Notes under the pieces: generated by a model | What the model saw: the letters and a program-made list of their open reading frames with translations, nothing else | What the model was told of the DNA's origin: nothing | Databases searched by the model: none | Source: G016756615 sp050958605 | Lineage (GTDB): Bacteria > Pseudomonadota > Alphaproteobacteria > Rhizobiales > Rhizobiaceae | DNA: 64,000 nt | Assembly: GCF_050958605.1 (NCBI RefSeq) | Contig: NZ_JBJHDO010000002.1 | Location: 248,001 to 312,000 of the forward strand | Direction of reading: 5' to 3' | Position numbers and translations under genes: made by a program | Shown: positions 47,840 through 56,585 of the stretch, piece by piece | Layout of the letters: each line of letters opens with the position of its first letter | Numbering within the stretch: position 1 is the first letter of the stretch

Positions 47840-49037
47840 GACCCACTGGTTGTGCACGAAGCAGGACCGGCGATTTCGCGCCGGCCGAGGTCTGGCGGAA
47901 GATAGAGCAGCCGTCCCTGCCGCGGCTCTTGGTTTCATAGAGCGCAGTGTCGGCATTCTCGATGGTGCCGGCAACGCCCGATGGGTCCGATGCCGACCAT
48001 TCCGCACCGCCGATGCTGACAGTGAGCGGGATCGTCTGGCCCTTCCAGCGGAAAACTGTCGCCCTGAACAGTCGCACGAGATCGTCGGCGACCGTTTCGG
48101 CTGCCTGCAGGTCCGTTTCGGGTAAAAGCACGCAGAATTCGTCGCCGCCCAACCGGCCCAGCATTGCCTGCTCCGGGAGAAGCCTTGCCGCGGTCCTGAC
48201 GAAGAATCCGAGGCTTGCATCCCCGGCCGCGTGGCCAAAATTGTCGTTGATCGCCTTGAAGTTGTCGAGATCGAGCAAGAGGAGCGAGAACGGCCGGCCG
48301 GTGCGGCGGGCATGTTGCTCCTCGAGGCCGGCACGTTCCATGAAGCCGCGACGGTTGGGCACGCCTGTCAGTTCATCGATGACGGCGAGCGTGGCGAGTT
48401 CGCTTCGCAACCTGTCGATCGCCATCAGGACGAAACCGAAATTCCAGACCACCGCGGCGAAGATGATGGCGAGCAGGTAGACGGCAGCGAAACGATAATA
48501 ATCGTCGGTAGAAAGGGCTCCGCCAATACGCATCAGATTGGTGACGGCTTCGGTGGCTTGGCCGAGAATGCCGACGATCATGGCGACCGCCGCGACCCGG
48601 GTGCCCAGGCTCCGCTCCTCCCGGAACAGCAGTTGAAAGGCAACCAGGACGACGAGCACGATCTGAGCGGTGGCATAGATGACATTGCGGCTCTCGGAAC
48701 TTGTGCCGAAGGCGGCGAGCGCGGCGACGGCGCCAGCAGTTACCAGGATACTGACGACCCACCCTCCGCTTCTGCCGAAAAATCTCCTGACGCCGGTCCG
48801 GACCAGGCCAAAGCCGAGTATGACCAGGCCGTTGCCGACAGCGGCGAGGAGGAAATCGAAGGCCTCGCCCTGCATGGCGAGCAGCCCGCCGCCGGTGGTG
48901 GTGAGGATGTTGGCGGCAAGCCAATGCCTGGCGGCAGGGAAGCCGTGATAAGCATAGGCGATCGCCCCCCAGATAACCGTGAGGGTGAGCGAATTGAGGA
49001 GGATGACCACGTAGAGGGTCGGAAAATCGAGATTCAT
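47817..49037 (-). CDS. Membrane-bound diguanylate cyclase (GGDEF)
   Basis: A 406-residue protein from ATG 49037. The N-terminal 210 residues contain about six hydrophobic segments, followed by a GGDEF domain starting near LAVIDELTGVPNRRGFM. The active site is intact (GRLGGDEF), and the metal-binding LLLLDLDNFKAIND is present. The inhibitory RxxD site normally nine residues before GGDEF is absent (LPEQ there), so product inhibition at that site is unlikely. There is no EAL domain. It makes c-di-GMP in response to an unknown membrane signal. Confidence 0.9.
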   Translation of the reverse strand: MNLDFPTLYVVILLNSLTLTVIWGAIAYAYHGFPAARHWLAANILTTTGGGLLAMQGEAFDFLLAAVGNGLVILGFGLVRTGVRRFFGRSGGWVVSILVTAGAVAALAAFGTSSESRNVIYATAQIVLVVLVAFQLLFREERSLGTRVAAVAMIVGILGQATEAVTNLMRIGGALSTDDYYRFAAVYLLAIIFAAVVWNFGFVLMAIDRLRSELATLAVIDELTGVPNRRGFMERAGLEEQHARRTGRPFSLLLLDLDNFKAINDNFGHAAGDASLGFFVRTAARLLPEQAMLGRLGGDEFCVLLPETDLQAAETVADDLVRLFRATVFRWKGQTIPLTVSIGGAEWSASDPSGVAGTIENADTALYETKSRGRDGCSIFRQTSAGAKSPVLLRAQPVGPKTARTQ

Positions 49038-49236
49038 GGCGTCCTGAGGAGGGAGGAGACACTGCACGTGATCCGCGCCTGCTAGCCCATGTGGCGAAGG
49101 AAAAGGTAAATCGGATCGCTAAATTTTTAACGCTGCGGTTGTGCTCGGCGCAACGCTCTTCCTTTCGCCTTTCATTCGTTATACCGCGCACTTATATTTG
49201 CACGGCCCGACCAGCTCGCGACCCCCGGAGAAGACC

Positions 49237-50325
49237 ATGGCGACCCTGCAGAATTTCGATGCGGAGATCGAGAAGACCCAGCAGGCCGTCGAACAGATGC
49301 GATCCAGGATCGAGCAATCCGGCACGCTTCTGGACAAGCTGGCCAAGACCGACGAGAAGATCGGCTCGGCCGAGTTCGACATCGAGAACGCGCGGATCGA
49401 GGACGTCCTGAAGCAGCAGAAGGTCATGGAGGCGAATATCGCCGACCTGATCATCGGGCTCGAGGACGCGACCAACGTGTTCGGCGCCGAGTTCGAAAGC
49501 ATGAAGAACTTCACCGGCTGGGAAACCTTCGTCGGCATCTTCTCCAAGCAGAGCAAGCAGCGCATGCGCACGGAGCGTGTGCGCAACATGTCGCTGGCCG
49601 GCAATCTTCAGGAACTCCTGGCGAAGTCGGACAAGATCGTCGGCATACTGAAGGCGCAGAAGCAGGTCTTGGATCAACGCTACAAGACGTCAGAGGCAAG
49701 CCTCGCCCAGGTTATCGAGCGCCGCAAGTCCACGATCGAAAACCTCACCGCGACGCAGAAACGCATCGAGGAGCTCAATCCGATGCTGCTCGACATCGAG
49801 AACAAGATCGCCGCCTCGACCAACCAGACCGAGCGAACGCAACTCGAGGCGGAGCGCTCCAAGCTCGCCACCGAGTACAATGAGAGGCAGGCGAAAGAGC
49901 AGGAACTTCTGGCCGAGAGCCAGACGCTCGAACGCTATACTTCGATGTTCCAGACCTTCGTCGATTCGCTCAACAACCAGATCGCGGCGCAGAACACGCT
50001 GATCAACAAGCTGACCATCGACACCGAACAGCGTATCGTCCTCTACAAGGCTCTCGAGGACAGCCTGAAGACGGCCGCGCAGCAGGATGTCGCCCACAAG
50101 ATCAACACGCTTGGCAGTCAGGTCGACACGACAGCCGAAGAGACCATGGCCGGGATCGGCGCGGCCGCCCAGAAGCACATCGGCGACCTGCTCGAGTTGC
50201 ACGAGAAGAACATGGTTGCAACCGCCGACATCCAGCGGCGCAAGAAGCTCGCAGACGAGGCCTTTGCCCGGCGCTTCGACGAGGTGCTGCGCAAGCATAA
50301 TGCATCGGACTACGTGCAGTCGTAA
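49237..50325 (+). CDS. Coiled-coil protein, first gene of a five-gene uncharacterised locus
   Basis: A 362-residue soluble protein with no signal peptide or membrane segment. It is largely helical, with long coiled coils at about residues 1-60, 130-240 and 280-340. A less helical region around residues 80-105 contains GAEFESMKNFTGWETFVGIF. The style recalls TelA or PspA-like proteins, but no family was assigned with confidence. A start at ATG 49237 is preceded by GGAGAAG. It is followed, after a large palindromic repeat, by an unknown protein, an AAA+ ATPase and two more genes on the same strand, and may be a scaffold or filament-forming partner of the ATPase (inference). Confidence 0.75.
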   Translation: MATLQNFDAEIEKTQQAVEQMRSRIEQSGTLLDKLAKTDEKIGSAEFDIENARIEDVLKQQKVMEANIADLIIGLEDATNVFGAEFESMKNFTGWETFVGIFSKQSKQRMRTERVRNMSLAGNLQELLAKSDKIVGILKAQKQVLDQRYKTSEASLAQVIERRKSTIENLTATQKRIEELNPMLLDIENKIAASTNQTERTQLEAERSKLATEYNERQAKEQELLAESQTLERYTSMFQTFVDSLNNQIAAQNTLINKLTIDTEQRIVLYKALEDSLKTAAQQDVAHKINTLGSQVDTTAEETMAGIGAAAQKHIGDLLELHEKNMVATADIQRRKKLADEAFARRFDEVLRKHNASDYVQS

Positions 50326-50347
50326 GCTTGGGAAGCTCGCGTTTCAT

Positions 50348-50510
50348 GACACCCCCCTCTGTCCTGCCGGACATCTCCCCCTCAAGGGGGGAGATCGGCT
50401 GTGACTGGCCGCAACGCTCCTTTTGGGACGTTGCTGAGTGGCGAAATCCAAGCGGCCGACCGATCTCCCCCCTTGAGGGGGAGATGTCCGGCAGGACAGA
50501 GGGGGGTGTC
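50348..50510. repeat. Large palindromic repeat between two genes of the AAA locus
   Basis: Arms of about 52 bases, 50348-50399 and 50459-50510, are almost exact reverse complements (GACACCCCCCTCTGTCCTGC on the left, GCAGGACAGAGGGGGGTGTC on the right), each with an internal CTCCCCC..GGGGGGAG hairpin. The central 59 bases are unique. The element sits in a 214-base gap within the run of co-oriented genes. Its design is common in rhizobial genomes. Confidence 0.85.
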
Positions 50511-50539
50511 AAGAAGCATTCACTTTTGGGGAGTGCCCC

Positions 50540-51685
50540 ATGACCGCAGAGACCGATGCCGCCACGCGCTATTTCGATGCGATCGCCGCGGCGCTCGGCG
50601 GTCTGGAAATCTTCATGCGCGACGATCGTTCGCCACTCTACCGACACGGCATCGTCGCCAAGGTCGTGGCCGAATATATCGCGCGGCTGGAAAAATCCTT
50701 CTCCTGCTGGCGAAATCGTCTCGGCTTCATGGAGAGCTTCAGGATTTCCCGCGCTGAAAGCGGTTTCCCGGTGTTCCAGAACGTGCTGGAGCTTGAGAAC
50801 GACCGGCGTAGTGCCGGCCAACGCCTTGCCGCAATTCCCGAGCCGAATGAGATCCGCGCCGAGATGGCGGATTTCATCCTGCGGCACAAGGCATTCCCGG
50901 CCGCTCTGCAGCGGTCGATGGCCGAGCGCCTCTATCTCGAGGACGTCGATGACGGCTCAGCCTTCGGGCCATTCACGCTCGCCCAGACGGCCAAGGTCTC
51001 GGTGAACCCGAAGACGGGCCGGCCTTTCTATCTCGTCCATTGGGCGAGCTTCGATGGAGCGGCGAACCTGCCGTTGATCTACATGGCGACGGTGGAGGAT
51101 TCCTCGACGCCGATGATCAAGCAACTCGTCGGCCGAGACGGCAAGCTCGACGAGGGCGTGGAAATTCCGCTTCCCGTCGACGGGCTGCTCAACCCCGAGC
51201 TTGCCCATCGCTTCGATGATTTTACCGAGAAGAATTCTGCCTATTCCCTCTCTCCCGCAACGATCGCCGTCAATCTCGACAAGGATTTCGAGACGCTCCA
51301 CCCCAAGCAACTGAGGCGCGTGGTGCTCGGCCCCTTCTATTCGGCGGGAATAACGGAACACAATTCGACGGTGGCCGAAGTGCTCTCCAAGGTGCGCAAG
51401 GTCGAGAATGCCTGGCTGCTGACCTGGACGATCCAGGAGGTCTATTCCAAGGCCGAGCGCCCCGGGCGCAGGGGGCTGTTCTCCAGCGAGAAGTCCACGC
51501 AGGAGTTCTTCATCAATACGGACGATCTCGAGGCGGCACGGCAGGGCGTGTCGAGCTACGAGAAACACGCGCTGGTGCCGCATGAGGCCTATCAGGCGCT
51601 CTATGCCGCCGGCGAAAGCGAGAAGATCTTCGCGGGCTATAAGGTGCACATCCTGTCAAAGGGGCAGGTGATTTCGGATGTCTAA
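50540..51685 (+). CDS. Uncharacterised protein, second gene of the five-gene locus
   Basis: A 381-residue soluble protein that I do not recognise. It has no membrane segment or signal sequence. An N-terminal helical half (residues 1-115, including LYRHGIVAKVVAEYIARLEKS in outline) precedes a mixed alpha/beta half with FYLVHWASFDGAANLPLIYMA and PKQLRRVVLGPFYSAGITEHN. The latter includes a run of hydrophobic strands that could form a protease-like or enzymatic core, but no catalytic motif was found. It lies between the coiled-coil gene and the AAA+ gene (54-base gap to the latter), so it probably acts with them. Confidence 0.7.
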   Translation: MTAETDAATRYFDAIAAALGGLEIFMRDDRSPLYRHGIVAKVVAEYIARLEKSFSCWRNRLGFMESFRISRAESGFPVFQNVLELENDRRSAGQRLAAIPEPNEIRAEMADFILRHKAFPAALQRSMAERLYLEDVDDGSAFGPFTLAQTAKVSVNPKTGRPFYLVHWASFDGAANLPLIYMATVEDSSTPMIKQLVGRDGKLDEGVEIPLPVDGLLNPELAHRFDDFTEKNSAYSLSPATIAVNLDKDFETLHPKQLRRVVLGPFYSAGITEHNSTVAEVLSKVRKVENAWLLTWTIQEVYSKAERPGRRGLFSSEKSTQEFFINTDDLEAARQGVSSYEKHALVPHEAYQALYAAGESEKIFAGYKVHILSKGQVISDV

Positions 51686-51739
51686 GCCGCGTTCAATTTC
51701 GGCAATGCGGGCCAGCTGGCGGGCACCCAGGGGAGTTCG

Positions 51740-53650
51740 ATGGATACTGGCCTGACCACGATCAGCGAAGCCGATATCGAGAAGCACCGCGTGACGGCTC
51801 AGAGCTTCATCACGCGGATCGTGGTGCTGGAGGACGCGGGGGCGCAGTCGGGCACGCAGCTTGCGGGAACTGGCCGGCGTTTCGTCTCGCCGGTGTCGAC
51901 TGGGTCGGTGCGCAAGACGCGCGAGGTCGAACTGGCGAAGACGGTCGCCGCCGTCCGGCCCGGCGACCTGCTGATGTCGATCGGTCAGCATACACTTCTT
52001 TACCGGACCCGGCGCGGCATCGAGATCGCGCTCGCGGTGGCCGATGTCTTCGCCCGCTCGACCGATCTCGAAAGCCTGCAGGCGAAGAACGCCCGGGCGC
52101 CGCTCGAAGGGGACGAGGCCTCGCAGTTCAAGAAGCTTCTGTCGGCGTCCGGCTACGTCTCGGCCTTCAGCTTCGCCTCCTATCTGCTGCAACTCATCGA
52201 CGGGGAGGGGGAGCCGCCCAACGATATCGCCGAGCCCGGCTTCCTGTTCGACACGCCGCAGGACGCGGTGAAGTCGATCATTGCCGCGCTCGATCAGTCG
52301 CTTTCCGGGTCTAAGGACGAAGCCGAACTGCTTGCCCGGGCACGCGCCTTCGCGCGCCTTGCGATCGACGGGCTGCTCACGCGTAAGGGCCGCTTCGACG
52401 GACTTGGGGCATTCGAGGATGCGCATATCCGTATCGACGCGGACGATTTCACGCTCGACGGTTTCGATGTCGCCCCCGGGCGGAAGGCAAAGCCGCTGGT
52501 GATGACCTTCAAGAAGCCGGAAGAGGTCGTGGGCAATCACATCGCCAAGTACCAGTCCGTCAGGCTGGCCAAGATGTTGATGGCCTACGATTTCGACCGC
52601 CAAATGAATCCTTTTGTCGAACTCGGCGGTTTCCTTTTCACGTTCATCGGCGACGGCGCGCCTGGCACCGGCAAGACAACGCTCATCCAGATGATTGCGG
52701 GGCTGGTCAACGACTACTGTCAGGTCGCCTCGTACCCGTTCGTCTATGAGAATTTCGGGGTCGATCAGATCTCGTCCTACCAGGGAAAGTCCGGCCAGAA
52801 CTGCCGGCAGTTCATCGACAACGTACTCAATCCGCGCGCCATCGGCTTCGGCACGATCGACGACATCGACCAGGTCGCGGCCAAGCGCTCGGACGACCGG
52901 GCGTCGGCCGGCCAGCAGGAGATCACCGGCGTGCTGATGGCGGCCTTCTCCGGCGCGACGACGGTGATCCGTGGCAATTGCTCTTTCGGCATGTTCTCGA
53001 ACTATCCCGAGAACGTCGACGATGCGCTCCGCCAGCGGGCGAGCGCACGCTGGCTGGTCGACGGGCCGCAGACGCGGGACGACTATATCGACATCTTCGT
53101 CTTGCTGGCCGGCAAGAACCACAAGATCCCTCTCGGAGAGCACGACCTCTACGCCGCGCAGGAGATTCAGCGCGCCGTGGCCGACGCCTATGAGAGCCAT
53201 TCCAAACCCGGGGAAGAAGGGCTGATGAAGGTCTATGAGCGTTTCATCAGCGAAAAAGGAGCGCCGAAGACGCTCGCCGATGTCGGCATCTATCTCCACA
53301 TGATCAAGGAGGCCGAGCCGCGTTTCACCGGCCGTGCCATCAAGAACGTGACCGATGCCATCAAGATGCGGGCGATGGACGTCGAGCTTCCCGACGACTG
53401 GTTCGAGAAGCCGGAGATCTTCATGCACAAGCCCTATGACGAGAAGAAAGCGATGATCGAGGAGCTGCGCGGGCCGTTCTCGATGGAGATGGTCATGCAG
53501 GAGATCAACCGCTACGCTGATTCCGAGTTCCGCTATTCCGATCGGTCCGACGACGCGGCCGTTTCCAGGATGATCCGCGACGCCCGACTGCGCGAGCGCG
53601 CAGTGCGCGAGATCGAGGAACTGAAGGCCAAGGGGCAGTGGAATGGTTGA
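51740..53650 (+). CDS. AAA+ ATPase, third gene of the five-gene locus
   Basis: A 636-residue protein. Walker A is GAPGTGKTT at residues 306-314. Walker B appears as FGTIDDID at 370-377, with Asp where most have Glu as the second acidic residue. An arginine-finger-like segment DDALRQRASARWLVDGP lies near residue 430. Residues 1-280 form a unique N-terminal domain, and the C-terminal 200 residues are helical. The ATP-driven partner is unknown. The neighbours suggest a membrane- or complex-remodelling machine rather than a transporter, since there are no multi-span permeases in the operon. Confidence 0.85.
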   Translation: MDTGLTTISEADIEKHRVTAQSFITRIVVLEDAGAQSGTQLAGTGRRFVSPVSTGSVRKTREVELAKTVAAVRPGDLLMSIGQHTLLYRTRRGIEIALAVADVFARSTDLESLQAKNARAPLEGDEASQFKKLLSASGYVSAFSFASYLLQLIDGEGEPPNDIAEPGFLFDTPQDAVKSIIAALDQSLSGSKDEAELLARARAFARLAIDGLLTRKGRFDGLGAFEDAHIRIDADDFTLDGFDVAPGRKAKPLVMTFKKPEEVVGNHIAKYQSVRLAKMLMAYDFDRQMNPFVELGGFLFTFIGDGAPGTGKTTLIQMIAGLVNDYCQVASYPFVYENFGVDQISSYQGKSGQNCRQFIDNVLNPRAIGFGTIDDIDQVAAKRSDDRASAGQQEITGVLMAAFSGATTVIRGNCSFGMFSNYPENVDDALRQRASARWLVDGPQTRDDYIDIFVLLAGKNHKIPLGEHDLYAAQEIQRAVADAYESHSKPGEEGLMKVYERFISEKGAPKTLADVGIYLHMIKEAEPRFTGRAIKNVTDAIKMRAMDVELPDDWFEKPEIFMHKPYDEKKAMIEELRGPFSMEMVMQEINRYADSEFRYSDRSDDAAVSRMIRDARLRERAVREIEELKAKGQWNG

Positions 53651-53652
53651 GA

Positions 53653-53842
53653 GGCGAGGACCCCTCATCCGACCTCGCTTCGCGAGGCCACCTTCTCCCA
53701 CAAGGGGAGAAGGGGGAGCTTGGCATCAAGGCTTCCGCAAAGCCGCAAACATTGGCGATTGGCGCGGACGGACTTGCCAGGCTCCTCCCTTCTCCCCTTG
53801 TGGGAGAAGGTGGCCCGAAGGGCCGGATGAGGGGTCCTCGCC
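53653..53842. repeat. Large palindromic repeat between third and fourth genes of the AAA locus
   Basis: Arms 53653-53717 and 53781-53842 are imperfect reverse complements, with GGCGAGGACCCCTCATCCG on the left against CGGATGAGGGGTCCTCGCC on the right, and CTTCTCCCACAAGGGGAGAAG inner hairpins. The centre contains ACATTGGCGATTGGC, which resembles the core of the element at 2788-3059 (ACGTTGGCGATTGGC). It begins 2 bases after the AAA+ stop. Confidence 0.8.
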
Positions 53843-53868
53843 ATCGGCCGAGTGGAGCGGCGCCTAGC

Positions 53869-55161
53869 ATGGACCTGCTGCGCGACAATGAACTGATCTA
53901 TGGCCGGCTGCTTAGGATCGAGGAGCCGCATCTGATCGAGCGCTACAACAAGGCGCTCAAGGCATTCGGGCTGAGGCCGGTGAAGCTCGAGGCCTTCCAT
54001 ATCGACCGGACGGGCTTCTCGCCGCAGGTCGCCGAGGAACTGGGCAACTACAATTATCTCGACCCCAACGAGGTCAACCGGCGTTTCATCATTCTCACCC
54101 CGGCCCAGATCGACCTGCCGGTGGTGCATACGGCTTTCTCCAACACCTCGCAGCTCGTCTACGAATTCTTCTCCAAGAACAGCCGCGCGATCGACGCGCT
54201 GACCATCAAGGACGTGATCTACGGGGAGATCGAGGATTCCGTCCAGAAGGTGGAGGATGTCGAGGATCTCCTGTCGATCAACCAGGTGGAATTCAAGGTC
54301 CTGTCGGCGGAGGACGTGCTCGGCAAGGCGGCGGAACTTGGTAAGCTGGTCGACCGGCTGAAGCAGGAGCCCGAAGCCTGGCGCGACAACGCCATGCTGG
54401 AGCGCATGGTCGAACTCGCGAAAGTCTGTGGGGATATTCGAGAAAATGCGTTGGTCCCCGACCAGGTGATCTTCCGCCACAATACCTTCTGGACCAGTCA
54501 TTTCGGCGGGCTTTACGTCTTCATCGACCCCGACATGATCACGGTGATCGGCGACCCCACGGCGCCGGGTTTCCGACGGTCGCGGCCCTGGCAGGTGAGC
54601 TATCTCTCGATCCGCGACGCCGACCGGGTGTTCCGTTTCCTCGCCTCGAGCGGGCGGCTCGAGCTGCCACGCGCCTCCTGGCTGGAAACCTCCGGTTATC
54701 TCGAGCACCGCGCCGAGATGATCATCCGTGGCCTCATCCATGCCACCGATCCGCAGCGCGATCTGGTCTCGGCCGACAAGGTGTGGCTGCAAGCCTGGAT
54801 CCACAACAATGCGACGCTCATCAACCGTGACGGCAACTTTCCCTTCCTGAACATGGCCAAGCGCGAAGTCGCCCAGCTCGGTCACCTCCGGCTCGAGGAC
54901 GTCTTTCCGCTCCACCGCTTCCTGGTGGTGCGGGCGAAGCCCGATCATCCCGACGCCTGGCTCACCAACCGGCTCATTTCGGATTTCGTGCCCTCGGATT
55001 TCATCTCCCGCTACATCTTCAACAAGCAGGGTTTCTACAAGGATTACGAGAGTGCCAATGCCGTGTGGCGCGAGGACGTTGTGGAGATTCTGAAAACCTC
55101 ATATCTCAAGGACAAAGAGGCGTTCCGCGAACACCTCTACGGCCTGGTCGACAAACATTGA
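53869..55161 (+). CDS. Uncharacterised protein, fourth gene of the five-gene locus
   Basis: A 430-residue soluble protein from ATG 53869. I do not recognise its function; it may belong to one of the recently numbered DUF families of rhizobia, possibly DUF6638, which I cannot verify. It lacks a signal peptide. Visible features are a largely alpha/beta N-terminus (ELIYGRLLRIEEPHLIERYN), a middle acidic helical segment with VEDVEDLLSINQVEFKVLS, and an aromatic C-terminal part with LRLEDVFPLHRFLVVRAKP. It starts after a palindromic repeat and is 75 bases before the DUF2333-like gene. Confidence 0.75.
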   Translation: MDLLRDNELIYGRLLRIEEPHLIERYNKALKAFGLRPVKLEAFHIDRTGFSPQVAEELGNYNYLDPNEVNRRFIILTPAQIDLPVVHTAFSNTSQLVYEFFSKNSRAIDALTIKDVIYGEIEDSVQKVEDVEDLLSINQVEFKVLSAEDVLGKAAELGKLVDRLKQEPEAWRDNAMLERMVELAKVCGDIRENALVPDQVIFRHNTFWTSHFGGLYVFIDPDMITVIGDPTAPGFRRSRPWQVSYLSIRDADRVFRFLASSGRLELPRASWLETSGYLEHRAEMIIRGLIHATDPQRDLVSADKVWLQAWIHNNATLINRDGNFPFLNMAKREVAQLGHLRLEDVFPLHRFLVVRAKPDHPDAWLTNRLISDFVPSDFISRYIFNKQGFYKDYESANAVWREDVVEILKTSYLKDKEAFREHLYGLVDKH

Positions 55162-55236
55162 CGTGCGCTTTCGTTTCGGGACGTCGCATGCTCTTCCGGC
55201 GCAACCGAGACGTCAGATGCCTGGGGTGGAACTGCC

Positions 55237-56409
55237 ATGCTTGATCCGATCGTGAATTTCGTCACCAAGATCTTTCACTGGATCGGCCGGGGCATCGGCC
55301 TGGTGATCGGCGCCATCCTGTGGCCCTTCATGTGGCTCGGCCGCTGGTACACACAACGCGGCTGGACGCTCAAGGCCATAGTCGGGCTGATCGTTGTGGG
55401 CATCATCGGCTTCTACGGCTATTTCTTTTACGTTACACAGTTCTGGAATGGGTTCGATCCGGATTATCCGGATCGAGTTCCAGCCGGCACTGTGACGCCG
55501 CCTCAGGCCGCCAATGTACTGGCCGGTGATCCGATCTCGCCGCAACCCGGTGGCGGACAGCCTGCCGCGCCGGACACAACCGGCGGCGGAACCGCGGTAC
55601 AGAGCTGCAAGCCCTCCGAAATTGCCGCCGTTTCGGCCTATCTCGTCGACTTCAACGTCAACCAGAACGCTTGGATTTCCTCCATGCTGGCATCGAAGCT
55701 GGGCTTTTTCGGAATGCCGTGGCGCAATACCCCGTTCTTCGACAACAAGGCCGCTTTCCAGCTGGGGATCAACCAGGTCCTGCGCCGCACGACGACCGAA
55801 CTCGTCGACACGCTCGGCCGCACCCGCGGCACTTCGCGGATCGACCAGAACCTGCAGGATGCACGCACCGCGCTCGCATGGGACGAAACCGCCTGGTATA
55901 TCGGCCTGCGCGGCCCCACCCGCCCGACCCCAAGCGTCTATCGTGAAGCGATCAGGAAGCTGAACGCATTCAACGACAGTCTCGAGAAATGCCAGGCCAC
56001 GTTCGATGCCCGCGCCGACAATCTGCTGCTCTTCCTCGACCGTATCGCCGGCGACATGGGCTCGACCACCGATATTCTGCGCGGTCAGATCGATTCCTCC
56101 GACGCCGGCTGGTTCGATCCGCGCGCCGACGACCGGTTCTGGTTCGCCTATGGCCAGCTTTACGCCTATCACGGAATTCTCGAGGCTGCCCGATCGGACT
56201 TTTCCGCGATCATTCGGGAGCGCAATCTGACCGCGCTGTGGGATATCATGCACACGCAGATGCGCGACTCGCTCAATATGCAGCCCTGGATCATCTCCAA
56301 CGGGAACGAATCCAGCTTCATCTTTCCTTCGCATCTGGCAACCATGGGGTTCAACCTCCTGCGAGCGCGCTCCCAGATCGTCGAGATACGCGCCGTGCTC
56401 GACAGATAG
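55237..56409 (+). CDS. DUF2333-like membrane protein, fifth gene of the five-gene locus
   Basis: A 390-residue protein from ATG 55237. An N-terminal amphipathic region (GRGIGLVIGAILWPFMWLG) precedes a strong transmembrane helix (AIVGLIVVGIIGFYGYFFYV, about residues 47-66). The remainder, about 310 residues, is probably periplasmic: a Pro/Gly/Thr linker to about residue 115, then a helical domain with CxxxFDARADNLLLFLDRI and WFDPRADDRFWFAYGQLYAY, which resemble DUF2333 proteins of gammaproteobacteria. It would anchor the products of the locus to the inner membrane (inference). It is the last gene of the co-oriented run. Confidence 0.75.
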   Translation: MLDPIVNFVTKIFHWIGRGIGLVIGAILWPFMWLGRWYTQRGWTLKAIVGLIVVGIIGFYGYFFYVTQFWNGFDPDYPDRVPAGTVTPPQAANVLAGDPISPQPGGGQPAAPDTTGGGTAVQSCKPSEIAAVSAYLVDFNVNQNAWISSMLASKLGFFGMPWRNTPFFDNKAAFQLGINQVLRRTTTELVDTLGRTRGTSRIDQNLQDARTALAWDETAWYIGLRGPTRPTPSVYREAIRKLNAFNDSLEKCQATFDARADNLLLFLDRIAGDMGSTTDILRGQIDSSDAGWFDPRADDRFWFAYGQLYAYHGILEAARSDFSAIIRERNLTALWDIMHTQMRDSLNMQPWIISNGNESSFIFPSHLATMGFNLLRARSQIVEIRAVLDR

Positions 56410-56585
56410 AGCGTGCTGCCGCTGTCGCTTTTCGCGCATCGGGCGGCTGTTTTGAGACGGCGGCGGACCTGTCCGTCGCGCTTCTATGCGCGCCGGAGGA
56501 GGGTGCGAGCGTCTGAGCGCTTGCAGCCGAGCGGAACGACATGGCGTCGCACGAATGCGGCGAACGAAAACACCGGGGGAGCCTC

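Noticed and set aside
51656..53701. A minus-strand open frame of about 680 codons opposite the AAA+ ATPase gene
   Set aside because: Composition is unlike real protein, with no ribosome binding site. The plus-strand frame has an intact Walker A motif.
56410..56585. Possible folate or other riboswitch upstream of fhs
   Set aside because: No recognisable conserved riboswitch core could be seen in the 176 bases; only ordinary GC-rich sequence.
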